Source: DATLBA01 sp035527275 (GTDB lineage: Bacteria; Planctomycetota; Phycisphaerae; FEN-1346). Taken from it: a stretch of 21,665 nucleotides of DNA. The position numbers and the translations under genes were made by a program. Of this stretch, positions 8,151 to 14,228 are shown in pieces (within the stretch, counting starts at the first letter, position 1; every line of letters begins with the position of its first letter). The stretch spans positions 1 to 21,665 of the forward strand of contig DATLBA010000039.1 in NCBI GenBank assembly GCA_035527275.1. Direction: 5' to 3'. A model generated the notes under the pieces. That model made no database searches, was not told where the DNA came from, and was given only the letters and a program-made list of their open reading frames with translations.

Positions 8151-9086
8151 TTAGTCGGTCTTTTCATTGGCCGGCGGTTCATCCCCGCCGGCGGCCACCT
8201 TCTTGAGGAAGTCCTGAACGAGCGCTTCGTGGTCCTCGGGATTGAGTTCCCGGCGGAGGATTTCGGCGGCGATCTCGGCGCTGAGGGAGGCGACTTCGCG
8301 ACGAAGGGCGCGGCGAGCCTGCGCGACTTCGGCCTCGATTTCCTCCCGGGCCTGGTGGATGATCGTTTGAGCCTCCTCGTGTGCCCGCCGGATGGTCTTT
8401 TGGCGTTCGGCCTCGCCCTCCCGCTGGCCGCCCTGGACCAGTTCTTCGCGCTCGCGCTTGGCGCCTTCCATCAGGCCCGCATACTTGTCGCGAAGCGCTC
8501 CGGCCTCCTTTCGCTTGCCGGCGGCGCTGTCGAGATGGGTGCGGATCTTCTCGGCGCGCTTGTCGAGCATCTCAAGGATGGGGTCCCACAAAAACACGTA
8601 CAGGATGCAAAGCAGGCCCGCGAAGTTAATCATCACCAGCACGAGATCGAGGCTGAAACCTATGATGTTTCCCGTGCCGGTGACGACGACTTCGGCGTCG
8701 GGGCGTCCCGCGCGCTCGGCGGCCAGGACGAGGTTCCAGAGTTCCTCGTTCACGTGGGTGCCTTTCGGAAGCACCAGTGACTCGATGCGCTTTCCGACGG
8801 CGTTGGGAATGCGGACGGGCTCTTCTGTTGCCTCGATGCGCACGGTCCCGACACCGGCCTTTTCGAGCGCCTTGGCCACCCGTTCCTCGAGAATCCGGCC
8901 CGAGAAGGTCGTCACCGTGAAGGCCTCGGCCAGATGTGAGCCCTTAATCTCGGGCCCGAGCCGATAGACTTTCGCGGTACCCCGCATCGTCGGAAAGGCC
9001 TGGCCAACGAGCCAGGCGACGACGAACAGGAGATAGACGGCGATGAAGACCTTCAGCAGGCGCTTTTTCTTCGGCGCCACGTTCAA
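8151..9086 (-). CDS. atpF: ATP synthase Fo subunit b with an extra N-terminal helix and soluble domain
   Basis: The C-terminal half is a canonical b subunit: a membrane anchor (about 144-167), then FLWDPILEMLDKRAEKI and a long charged Ala/Arg/Glu coiled coil to about 295, which forms the stator and binds delta. The protein is 311 aa, about twice the usual 156-170. The added first half has a basic start, a hydrophobic helix (about 10-30) and a soluble domain of about 110 residues (about 33-142). Because the normal b anchor runs from outside to cytoplasm, this domain should lie outside the membrane. I recognise no family in it. The start is TTG 9086, chosen because the strong site GGAGGAGGTG lies 5 nt upstream; a GTG two codons later is an alternative. 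It lies 40 nt after the single-hairpin c gene. Confidence 0.92.
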   Translation of the reverse strand: MNVAPKKKRLLKVFIAVYLLFVVAWLVGQAFPTMRGTAKVYRLGPEIKGSHLAEAFTVTTFSGRILEERVAKALEKAGVGTVRIEATEEPVRIPNAVGKRIESLVLPKGTHVNEELWNLVLAAERAGRPDAEVVVTGTGNIIGFSLDLVLVMINFAGLLCILYVFLWDPILEMLDKRAEKIRTHLDSAAGKRKEAGALRDKYAGLMEGAKREREELVQGGQREGEAERQKTIRRAHEEAQTIIHQAREEIEAEVAQARRALRREVASLSAEIAAEILRRELNPEDHEALVQDFLKKVAAGGDEPPANEKTD

Positions 9087-9126
9087 CGGGGCACCTCCTC
9101 CTCAAGCGGATCGGCGTATGGACCGC

Positions 9127-9372
9127 TCAGGATCCCACGGTGAAAATCAGAATCAGCGCAATGACCAGGCTGTAGATGCCGGTCGATTCCGAGACGGCCT
9201 GGCCGATGAGCATCGTCCGAGTCAGTAGGCCGGCCTGGTCGGGCCGGCGGCTGATACCCTCGCAGGCCCGTCCGGCGGCGTAGCCTTCGCCGATGCCCGG
9301 TCCGATCGCGCCGAATCCCATCGCGAGCCCTGCGCCCAACAGAGCGGCTGCCTTGACGATGGCTTCTTCCAT
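9127..9372 (-). CDS. atpE: ATP synthase Fo subunit c, single hairpin with a two-carboxylate Na+-type site
   Basis: This 81-aa proteolipid is a normal two-helix c subunit, the unit of the rotating ring. Helix 1 carries GPGIGEGYAAG with E29 where Na+-type rings usually have Gln (Ilyobacter tartaricus Q32). Helix 2 carries IGQAVSESTGIYSLV with the essential E62 followed by S63 and T64, matching the Na+ ligand set V63/E65/S66/T67 of I. tartaricus. Two facing glutamates match the two-carboxylate Na+ site described for Fusobacterium nucleatum. The polar loop (about 40-45, SRRPDQ) is present. It starts at ATG 9372 with AAAGGAAA upstream. It follows the triple-hairpin c gene, with a structured 88-nt spacer between. 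Na+ coupling is an inference from motif. Confidence 0.96.
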   Translation of the reverse strand: MEEAIVKAAALLGAGLAMGFGAIGPGIGEGYAAGRACEGISRRPDQAGLLTRTMLIGQAVSESTGIYSLVIALILIFTVGS

Positions 9373-9394
9373 TTCGATTTCCTTTCCCTTCCGC

Positions 9395-9431
9395 GCGGGT
9401 ATGCCCCGCCCCGGCCATACGGCCCGTATGG
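9395..9431 (-). promoter_or_regulatory. Two tandem stem-loops between the two c-subunit genes
   Basis: The 88-nt spacer between the triple and single c genes contains GCGGG (9395-9399) paired with CCCGC (9405-9409), and CCATACGG (9415-9422) paired with CCGTATGG (9424-9431) around a one-base centre. Neither is followed by a T tract, so a terminator is unlikely. They lie just upstream of the ribosome-binding site of the single c gene. They could set relative translation or mRNA stability of the two c subunits, which must be made in different amounts. The structure is seen in the sequence; the role is inferred. Confidence 0.45.
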
Positions 9432-9460
9432 GCGGACAAGCCCGCAGTTCCCCTTTGCAC

Positions 9461-10246
9461 TTACATCCTGCCGCCGATGCCCCACAGGAGCAGGGCGACG
9501 ACGAGACTGTAGATTGAGGTCGAACTGGCGACGGCCGACCCGATGAACATGGTCCGCTGAATAAGAGCGCTGTCTTTCAGGTTTCGTGCGATGCCGGCGC
9601 AGGCTTCAGCGCCGACGTATCCGATGCCGACCGAGGGCCCGTTGGCCCCCGCCCCCATGGCGACGCCGGCGCCGAGGAAGGCCGCCATCGGCGGCAGCAA
9701 GCCCGCCCAATCGGTGGAGTCGATGCCGACCGTCTGGGTGGCCCCCAAAAGCAAGATGGTGACGACAAACCCGAGAATGGCCCCGTTCTGGGCAAGGGCC
9801 TGGGAGATGAGCATCGCGAGGGTGACGCGGCTGCGGCTTTCGGGCATCCGGGCAATGCCGGAGACCGCCTCGCCCGCCACGAGGCCTGCGCCGACCGCGC
9901 TGCCGACGGCCGAGAGGCCCATGCAGAGCCCGGCGGCAAGCATCGCCGACCCCATTGCCCAGTTGGTAATCGATTCGGGGTCGGTCGCAATCAGCAGGAA
10001 GGCGATGACCAAGCCGAAGATGCCGCTCGTCTCCGAGATGGCCTGTCCGATGAGCATGGTGCGCAGCGTCTGGCCGGCCTCGGCGGGCTGGCGGGCGATG
10101 CCGGCCGCCGCCTTGCCGGCGGCGTATCCCTCGCCGACGCCGGGACCGAGGGCCGCCAGACCGACCGACAACCCGGCTGCGACGTACTTGACCGTCTCGA
10201 GGAGCCCTTCGCCGCCGCTCGCCAGGATTTCTTCCCACTCGCTCAT
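9461..10246 (-). CDS. atpE: ATP synthase Fo c-like proteolipid: three fused hairpins, only one with ion-binding residues
   Basis: The 261-aa protein is three c subunits in one chain, six helices in all. Each hairpin has the c-family glycine-rich helix 1 and a GIAR polar loop (GIARQP 49-54, GIARMP 130-135, GIARNL 219-224). Hairpin 1 (about 20-87) keeps both carboxylates, E39 in GVGEGYAAG and E72 in GQAISETSG. Hairpin 2 (about 97-168) has A120 and Q153 at these positions (SQALAQNG). Hairpin 3 (about 180-256) has I208 and S241 (SAVASSTSIYSLV). The codons were checked directly: GAG, CAG and AGT at the essential helix-2 position. So the protein supplies one ion site for three hairpins. It starts at ATG 10246, 12 nt after atpB. 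It resembles V-type and A. woodii c1 proteolipids in principle but has a different hairpin count. Confidence 0.95.
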   Translation of the reverse strand: MSEWEEILASGGEGLLETVKYVAAGLSVGLAALGPGVGEGYAAGKAAAGIARQPAEAGQTLRTMLIGQAISETSGIFGLVIAFLLIATDPESITNWAMGSAMLAAGLCMGLSAVGSAVGAGLVAGEAVSGIARMPESRSRVTLAMLISQALAQNGAILGFVVTILLLGATQTVGIDSTDWAGLLPPMAAFLGAGVAMGAGANGPSVGIGYVGAEACAGIARNLKDSALIQRTMFIGSAVASSTSIYSLVVALLLWGIGGRM

Positions 10247-10258
10247 CGTGTTCGTCTC

Positions 10259-11338
10259 TCAGGCGGCCGCCGCGCCTTCCTCCTCGTGCGATTCTCTGCC
10301 GCCGACCGGTTCCTCGTCCTCTGCGATTTCGACGGCGATGTACGTCAGGCACAGCACCGCGAAGACAAAGGCCTGAACCGTCCCGATGAAGATTCCGAAA
10401 AAGGCCCTGAGGAAAATGGGCACCACCGGCCGGATGACGGTGGTAATCATCAGAATGATAATGGCGCCGCCGAAGATGTTGCCGAACAAACGGAAACACA
10501 TCGAGAGGATTTCAGCGAACTTGCCGACGATGTTCAGGGGAGCCATGAACAGGTTCGGCACGCCGAGTTGCTTCGGCTCCGGCTTGGGTTTGACCACGTA
10601 GCACGCGAAGGCATAAAGGCCGAGCGCCCCGCCGAGTCCGAGCGCCCCGTACGGCGCCGTTTCCCAGTGGGCATCGAGAAAGGCTCCAACGGCGTAGCCA
10701 AATGCTCCGGCGGCGGCCAGACCGAATAGCGCCATCACGCCACGGGCCCACCATTTCTGGTATGGCCACGTGAAGCGGCCGAGATGGGGCTGAAAATACT
10801 CGTCCAGGTATCGCGCCATCCCTTTGCGCTTGATGGCCAGGACGTGCATCAGGAAAAAGACCATGATCCCCAGGCCCCAGGGAAAGTTGACGTTTCGGGA
10901 GGGCTCCTCGGCGCCGGGAATCACGACCGTGCCGCAGGTGCTTTCGAAGACGAGGCTGGAGCCGCCGGAACGCTCGAACACATGGTTAATCCAGCGGAAC
11001 AACGCGCCCGTCGGAAGGATGCCGATTACGTTCGCCATCCAGACGAACAGGAAGATCGTGCCGATCAGGGGGAGGAACGTGCGGCCGTCCTTCGGCCCGA
11101 GTGTGCCGTAAACGACATCTTTGAAAAATTCGACCAGCATCTCGACCAGGGCCTGGCGCCGCCCCGGCACCAACTTCGGCCGCCACGCCAGCAGGCCGAA
11201 GACGACCCCGACCAGAGCGACCACCACCACCGTCATAAAGAACGTCTCATACGTGTAGCCCCAGACCAGCAGGTTGAGCGGCCAGGGGGCGTCCCAGGAG
11301 AGAACCTGGTTCGGTATGCTGGGAAGCGCTTCTTCCAT
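10259..11338 (-). CDS. atpB: ATP synthase Fo subunit a with an extra hydrophobic hairpin
   Basis: Subunit a forms the two ion half-channels next to the c-ring. The ATG at 11338 has AAGGGA upstream; the preceding TTG codon is not needed. At 359 aa it is much longer than E. coli a (271). The essential arginine is R283 in the segment SMCFRLFGNIFGG, and the last helix region AFVFAVLCLTYIAVEIAE is normal. Between the third canonical helix region and the PNLFMAPLNIVGKF segment there are about 60 added residues with two hydrophobic stretches (about 200-221 and 230-249). A second longer loop (about 113-150) precedes the third helix. The C-terminus has an acidic tail. It lies 9 nt after the atpI-like gene. 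Function as subunit a is secure; the purpose of the insert is unknown. Confidence 0.96.
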   Translation of the reverse strand: MEEALPSIPNQVLSWDAPWPLNLLVWGYTYETFFMTVVVVALVGVVFGLLAWRPKLVPGRRQALVEMLVEFFKDVVYGTLGPKDGRTFLPLIGTIFLFVWMANVIGILPTGALFRWINHVFERSGGSSLVFESTCGTVVIPGAEEPSRNVNFPWGLGIMVFFLMHVLAIKRKGMARYLDEYFQPHLGRFTWPYQKWWARGVMALFGLAAAGAFGYAVGAFLDAHWETAPYGALGLGGALGLYAFACYVVKPKPEPKQLGVPNLFMAPLNIVGKFAEILSMCFRLFGNIFGGAIIILMITTVIRPVVPIFLRAFFGIFIGTVQAFVFAVLCLTYIAVEIAEDEEPVGGRESHEEEGAAAA

Positions 11339-11347
11339 CAATGTCCC

Positions 11348-11743
11348 TTACGTCTGCACCTTATGCCGCCGGGCGTCCCGAACGGCCAGGATCACGGTGA
11401 CGGCGTTGGCGATGAGAAGGCCGCCGGCGGTCGCCCAGAAATCGATGGCGGGCGTGGCGAACGCGGCAGCCAGCGCCGCCGTGCCGACCGCCAGCCGCAT
11501 GATTGCCGCAAGGCTCGCCCGCCTTGCAGATGCGCCCCGGCCGATTTGCCGTAGCGTCCGGACTTTAATCCAGTGCGCGGCAAGACTGGCGGCGCCGCCG
11601 AGCGCGAGCCCCCCCGCCACGGGAGTGTAGTGCCCCGCGCCTGCGGCGACGGCCCCGGCGAGCCCGACCGCCACCAGAACACTTGTTCGGGCGACCCGGA
11701 CCTGGAACGCCTCAAGCGCCAGATGGTTCCCCTCGCGAGTCAT
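11348..11743 (-). CDS. atpI: AtpI-like ATP synthase accessory membrane protein
   Basis: This 131-aa protein has four likely membrane helices (about 20-36, 41-58, 77-97, 103-120) and a basic loop between the second and third (KVRTLRQIGRGASARR). That layout and its place directly before atpB fit the ATP synthase subunit I family, whose members help assemble the c-ring, including Na+ rings. The ATG at 11743 overlaps the stop of the preceding gene by 4 nt (ATGA), which indicates translational coupling; longer in-frame extensions upstream run through that gene and are unlikely. Sequence conservation in this family is low, so the call rests mainly on topology and context. Confidence 0.75.
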   Translation of the reverse strand: MTREGNHLALEAFQVRVARTSVLVAVGLAGAVAAGAGHYTPVAGGLALGGAASLAAHWIKVRTLRQIGRGASARRASLAAIMRLAVGTAALAAAFATPAIDFWATAGGLLIANAVTVILAVRDARRHKVQT

Positions 11744-11970
11744 TCGCCCATGACCTTCATGATGATCCGGTATGAGTACCACCCGCCTCCGACGACGCCC
11801 GCGACGACACCGAGAATCGTCAGCAGGGGGAAGGTCCCCGTGACGCGGCTGTCCAAGAGCCAGCCCAGGAGCCACCCGGCCAGGATGGCGAGCGCCATGA
11901 CGAACGAGATGCTCAGCACCCGCATGGCGCGCCGCAATTCACGGCGGTCGTTTTTGTCTCGCTCGGCCAT
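11740..11970 (-). CDS. atpZ: AtpZ-like small membrane protein, first gene of the ATP synthase operon
   Basis: This 76-aa protein starts at ATG 11970 (MAERDKNDRRELRRAM); an upstream TTG at 11982 has no better ribosome-binding site. After a charged head it has two helices (about 19-39 and 47-65) joined by a short turn, with glycine-rich faces (GWLLGWLLDSR, then LGVVAGVVGGGWYSYRII). This is the AtpZ/ATPase_gene1 pattern. Members are encoded first in many atp operons and have been linked to ion transport or Fo assembly. It is coupled to the following atpI-like gene by a 4-nt overlap. The assignment relies on the pattern and position. Confidence 0.78.
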   Translation of the reverse strand: MAERDKNDRRELRRAMRVLSISFVMALAILAGWLLGWLLDSRVTGTFPLLTILGVVAGVVGGGWYSYRIIMKVMGE

Positions 11971-12022
11971 GGGAGCCCACAAGATACCCGCACCGGCCGC
12001 GTCATCTTACTGGAGCGGGCCC

Positions 12023-12051
12023 ATTATCCGGTATTCGGCCGCTTTCGTGAA
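12023..12051 (-). promoter_or_regulatory. Predicted promoter of the ATP synthase operon
   Basis: Read on the minus strand, -35 TTCACG (12051-12046) is followed by a 17-nt spacer and -10 GATAAT (12028-12023). This predicts transcription starting near 12016, about 45 nt before the atpZ ATG. The -10 box matches consensus at five of six positions and the -35 at four. It sits directly upstream of the operon and just after a terminator-like hairpin. It is a sequence match only. Confidence 0.45.
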
Positions 12052-12055
12052 CTCT

Positions 12056-12092
12056 AAAATCCGCCTTGCGTATTTCCCGGAGGGGCAAGGCG
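12056..12092 (-). terminator. Terminator-like hairpin after the STAS gene
   Basis: An 8-bp perfect inverted repeat pairs CGCCTTGC (12062-12069) with GCAAGGCG (12085-12092) across a 15-nt loop. Read on the minus strand it is followed by GATTTT. It lies about 140 nt past the stop of the minus-strand STAS gene and just before the atp promoter, so it could separate the two units. The T tract is short. The stretch between it and the STAS stop (12093-12232) shows nothing else I can identify. Confidence 0.45.
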
Positions 12093-12232
12093 TCAGGCAA
12101 AACCGTGCTGTGCTCAAAGGGGGAGCGCCACTCGCGGAACTCCTTTGCGCGGCAGGTTGGGTTGTCCGGGCGGCCGGCTCGACCTGGCGAAAGGCCCGCC
12201 GCACAAAGGATTGCACAGGCCGCGTCGTGAAA

Positions 12233-12598
12233 TCAATGCTGCTCTGGTTTGGCGCATTTCGAGGCGCTGGCCAGCGCCGCTTCGACCGTCGGGTAGAGGT
12301 TGAACAGGCGGTCGAGATGCGAAATCTGCAGGAGGGTGGCGACGGCGCTGTGAAGATTCGCAAAGGCGATCCGTGCCCCGCGGGCCGCATAATGATGGTG
12401 GACGCGAACGAGTGACGCCAGACCCCAACTCGACATGTAGGTCAGCCGCGTCAGGTCCAGGACGACGCAGCGGTAGCCCTCGTCCATCAGTTGGTACATT
12501 TTTTCGATGAATTGTCCCGCATTGGTGTAATCGAGGCCACCGTCGAGGGCGAGGAGCGTCACGCCTTCCACGTCGCAAGGGCGCTGGAGGATTTCCAT
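12233..12598 (-). CDS. STAS-domain anti-sigma factor antagonist-like protein
   Basis: The 121-aa protein starts at ATG 12598 with AAGGGA upstream. It is a single STAS domain: a beta start (GVTLLALDGGLDYTNAGQF), then CVVLDLTRLTYMSSWGLASL, where the SSxGL-type loop holds the phosphorylatable serine in SpoIIAA/RsbV relatives (here S57, aligned with SpoIIAA S58). Such proteins bind anti-sigma kinases when unphosphorylated. Two details differ from the classical motif: the residue before the serine pair is Met rather than Asp, and a Trp follows it. No kinase or phosphatase partner is encoded in the window. It is divergent from the radical SAM gene and upstream of the ATP synthase operon on the same strand. 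A general partner-switch role is likely; the target is unknown. Confidence 0.85.
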   Translation of the reverse strand: MEILQRPCDVEGVTLLALDGGLDYTNAGQFIEKMYQLMDEGYRCVVLDLTRLTYMSSWGLASLVRVHHHYAARGARIAFANLHSAVATLLQISHLDRLFNLYPTVEAALASASKCAKPEQH

Positions 12599-12645
12599 GG
12601 AGTCCCTTTCGGAGATGGCTGCCGAGCCCGTTACCGGCGCGTGCC

Positions 12646-12673
12646 ATCCTACCGGCCTCGGATGGATTGTCAA
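12646..12673 (-). promoter_or_regulatory. Predicted promoter of the STAS gene
   Basis: On the minus strand a perfect -35 TTGACA (12673-12668) is followed by a 16-nt spacer and -10 TAGGAT (12651-12646). Transcription would start about 40 nt before the ATG at 12598. It is a sequence match only. On the plus strand, TTGCCG (12716-12721), a 17-nt spacer and TACGAT (12739-12744) could serve the divergent radical SAM gene, but that match is weak and would give an almost leaderless message. Confidence 0.45.
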
Positions 12674-12754
12674 AGCGAAATCCGCCGGCGAGAGCGCCCG
12701 GTAGGGCGAAAAGCCTTGCCGGTTCGCCGGGGGGGTTCTACGATTGTCGGCAAC

Positions 12755-14212
12755 ATGGCCGAAGCGGAAAAGATTGAGCGGTTTTTGGCGCGGCCGGATG
12801 TCCGGCGCCTGTTTCGGTGGATGACGGCCCGGCGCCGGTCGGGGAACGGGCCTGCGTTGAGCGGCCAATGCCGGCTCGAGCGGTTCTTCGAGGCCTACGC
12901 CGAGGGACGGGCCCGCTGGTGGCGTCCCGAGTTCACCCTCCCGTATCTTTTGACCGAGTACGTTCGGCGCAAGACCGGCGCGACGCCCGAAACGCTGCGA
13001 AAGCGCGTCTTCGGCAACCCGGCGATGCGCCACGGTCTGGTCGCGACGGTCCGGAGTGTCGGGCGGCTGGGCCTCACGCAGCCCCAGCAGTTCGTCGCGC
13101 CCCTGATGGTCGTCTGGAACTTCACCCAGGCCTGCAACCTCAAGTGCGAGCACTGCTATCAGGAAGCGGGCCGGCGCGCCGACGACGAACTCTCGTTCAA
13201 CGAGCAGAAACGAATCGTGGGCAGCCTTGCCGCGCGCAACGTCGCGATGATTGCCTTTTCGGGCGGCGAACCGGTCATGAGCCCGACGTTCCTTCCGATC
13301 GCCCGCTATGCCGCCGACCGGGGGATGCATCTGACCGTCGCCACGAACGGGACGCTCCTCAGCACAGAGAAGGTTCAGGCCATGGTCCAGGCCGGCGTCC
13401 GCTATGCCGAAATCAGCCTCGACTCGGTGGACCCGACGAAACACGACGCCTGGCGCGGCGCTTCCGGATACTGGGAGCGAGCGGTCGCCGGCATCCGCAA
13501 CGTGGTCGGAAATCCGGCCATCAAGTGCGGCGTCGCGATGACGGTGGCGCGGTGGAACCTCCGGGAGTTGGAAGCGGTGCTCGAGTGGTGCATTGCCGAG
13601 GGCGTCGATACGTTCTATGCCTTCAACTTCATCCCGACGGGGCGGGCGCGCAGCCTCGTGGACCAGGACCTGAGCCCCGACGAGCGCGAGCGCATGCTCG
13701 CCGTCTTGCAGCGGTACCTGGTGGACGGGCGGATCAGCATCATGTCGAGCGCCCCGCAATACGGCCGCGCGTGCCTCGAACTCGGCGACCCGACCGACCC
13801 CGTGAACACGGGCCACTACGGTTACGGCGGCGGGAAGATGACGCGGGTGCTCGCCCGCTACGTCGGCGGGTGCGGGGCAGGGCGGTGCTACATGGCCATC
13901 CAGCCGAACGGCGACGTCACGCCGTGCGTCTTCATGCCCATCACGGTGGGCAACTTCCGCACGCATTCCTTCGACGTGATGTGGAACCATCCCGTGATGG
14001 AACTCCTTAGGGACCGCGAGGACCGGACCGGCCACTGCAAGGTCTGCGATTACAAGTATCATTGCGGTGGCTGCCGGGCGCGGAGTTGGGGCTACTTCCG
14101 CGACCTTCGCCGCGCCGACCCCGGCTGTCGGTTCAACCGGGCCGAGTGGGACGAGGTCACGCGCGCCACCGAGCGGGCCGTCGAAGCGCCGCCGATTGAG
14201 GTGGCCGGATAG
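12755..14212 (+). CDS. Radical SAM/SPASM domain protein
   Basis: The 485-aa protein starts at ATG 12755; the ribosome-binding site is poor. A helical region of about 115 residues without a recognised domain precedes the core. The radical SAM motif CNLKCEHC (C127, C131, C134) binds the catalytic 4Fe-4S cluster, and FSGGEP (168-173) is the SAM-binding GGE motif. The C-terminal SPASM region has many cysteines (C373, C378, C391, C428, C431, C437, C440, C458), with the signature CGGCRARSW, enough for auxiliary clusters. The core resembles the heme-pathway and peptide-modifying branch (NirJ/AhbC/AhbD/PqqE-like). No precursor peptide or heme genes are nearby, so the substrate cannot be named. It converges with the URO-D-like gene, with 16 nt between stops. 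Confidence 0.9.
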   Translation: MAEAEKIERFLARPDVRRLFRWMTARRRSGNGPALSGQCRLERFFEAYAEGRARWWRPEFTLPYLLTEYVRRKTGATPETLRKRVFGNPAMRHGLVATVRSVGRLGLTQPQQFVAPLMVVWNFTQACNLKCEHCYQEAGRRADDELSFNEQKRIVGSLAARNVAMIAFSGGEPVMSPTFLPIARYAADRGMHLTVATNGTLLSTEKVQAMVQAGVRYAEISLDSVDPTKHDAWRGASGYWERAVAGIRNVVGNPAIKCGVAMTVARWNLRELEAVLEWCIAEGVDTFYAFNFIPTGRARSLVDQDLSPDERERMLAVLQRYLVDGRISIMSSAPQYGRACLELGDPTDPVNTGHYGYGGGKMTRVLARYVGGCGAGRCYMAIQPNGDVTPCVFMPITVGNFRTHSFDVMWNHPVMELLRDREDRTGHCKVCDYKYHCGGCRARSWGYFRDLRRADPGCRFNRAEWDEVTRATERAVEAPPIEVAG

Positions 14213-14228
14213 GAAAAGCGCGGCGCGG

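Noticed and set aside
7116..8780. A 554-codon plus-strand open frame opposite atpA, atpH and atpF, and similar long frames opposite atpD (3931-5004), the atpA start region (6599-7636) and the GH10 gene (2029-3072).
   Set aside because: These are shadows of GC-rich genes on the other strand. They have no family signatures, cross several real gene boundaries and lack ribosome-binding sites.
9127..10246. The two c genes as an assembly artefact or a frameshifted single gene.
   Set aside because: Each has its own ribosome-binding site, intact frame and stop, and the three hairpins differ too much from each other and from the single c to be a recent repeat or assembly error.
3059..11970. An N-ATPase type operon, which is also often Na+-coupled.
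   Set aside because: N-ATPase operons have the order atpD-C at the start and lack atpH. Here the order is the classical I-B-E-F-H-A-G-D-C with delta present.
12599..14062. A long minus-strand extension of the STAS frame, giving a 609-residue protein.
   Set aside because: The extra 488 residues lie antisense to the radical SAM gene and have no domain signature. A good ribosome-binding site sits directly before the ATG at 12598.
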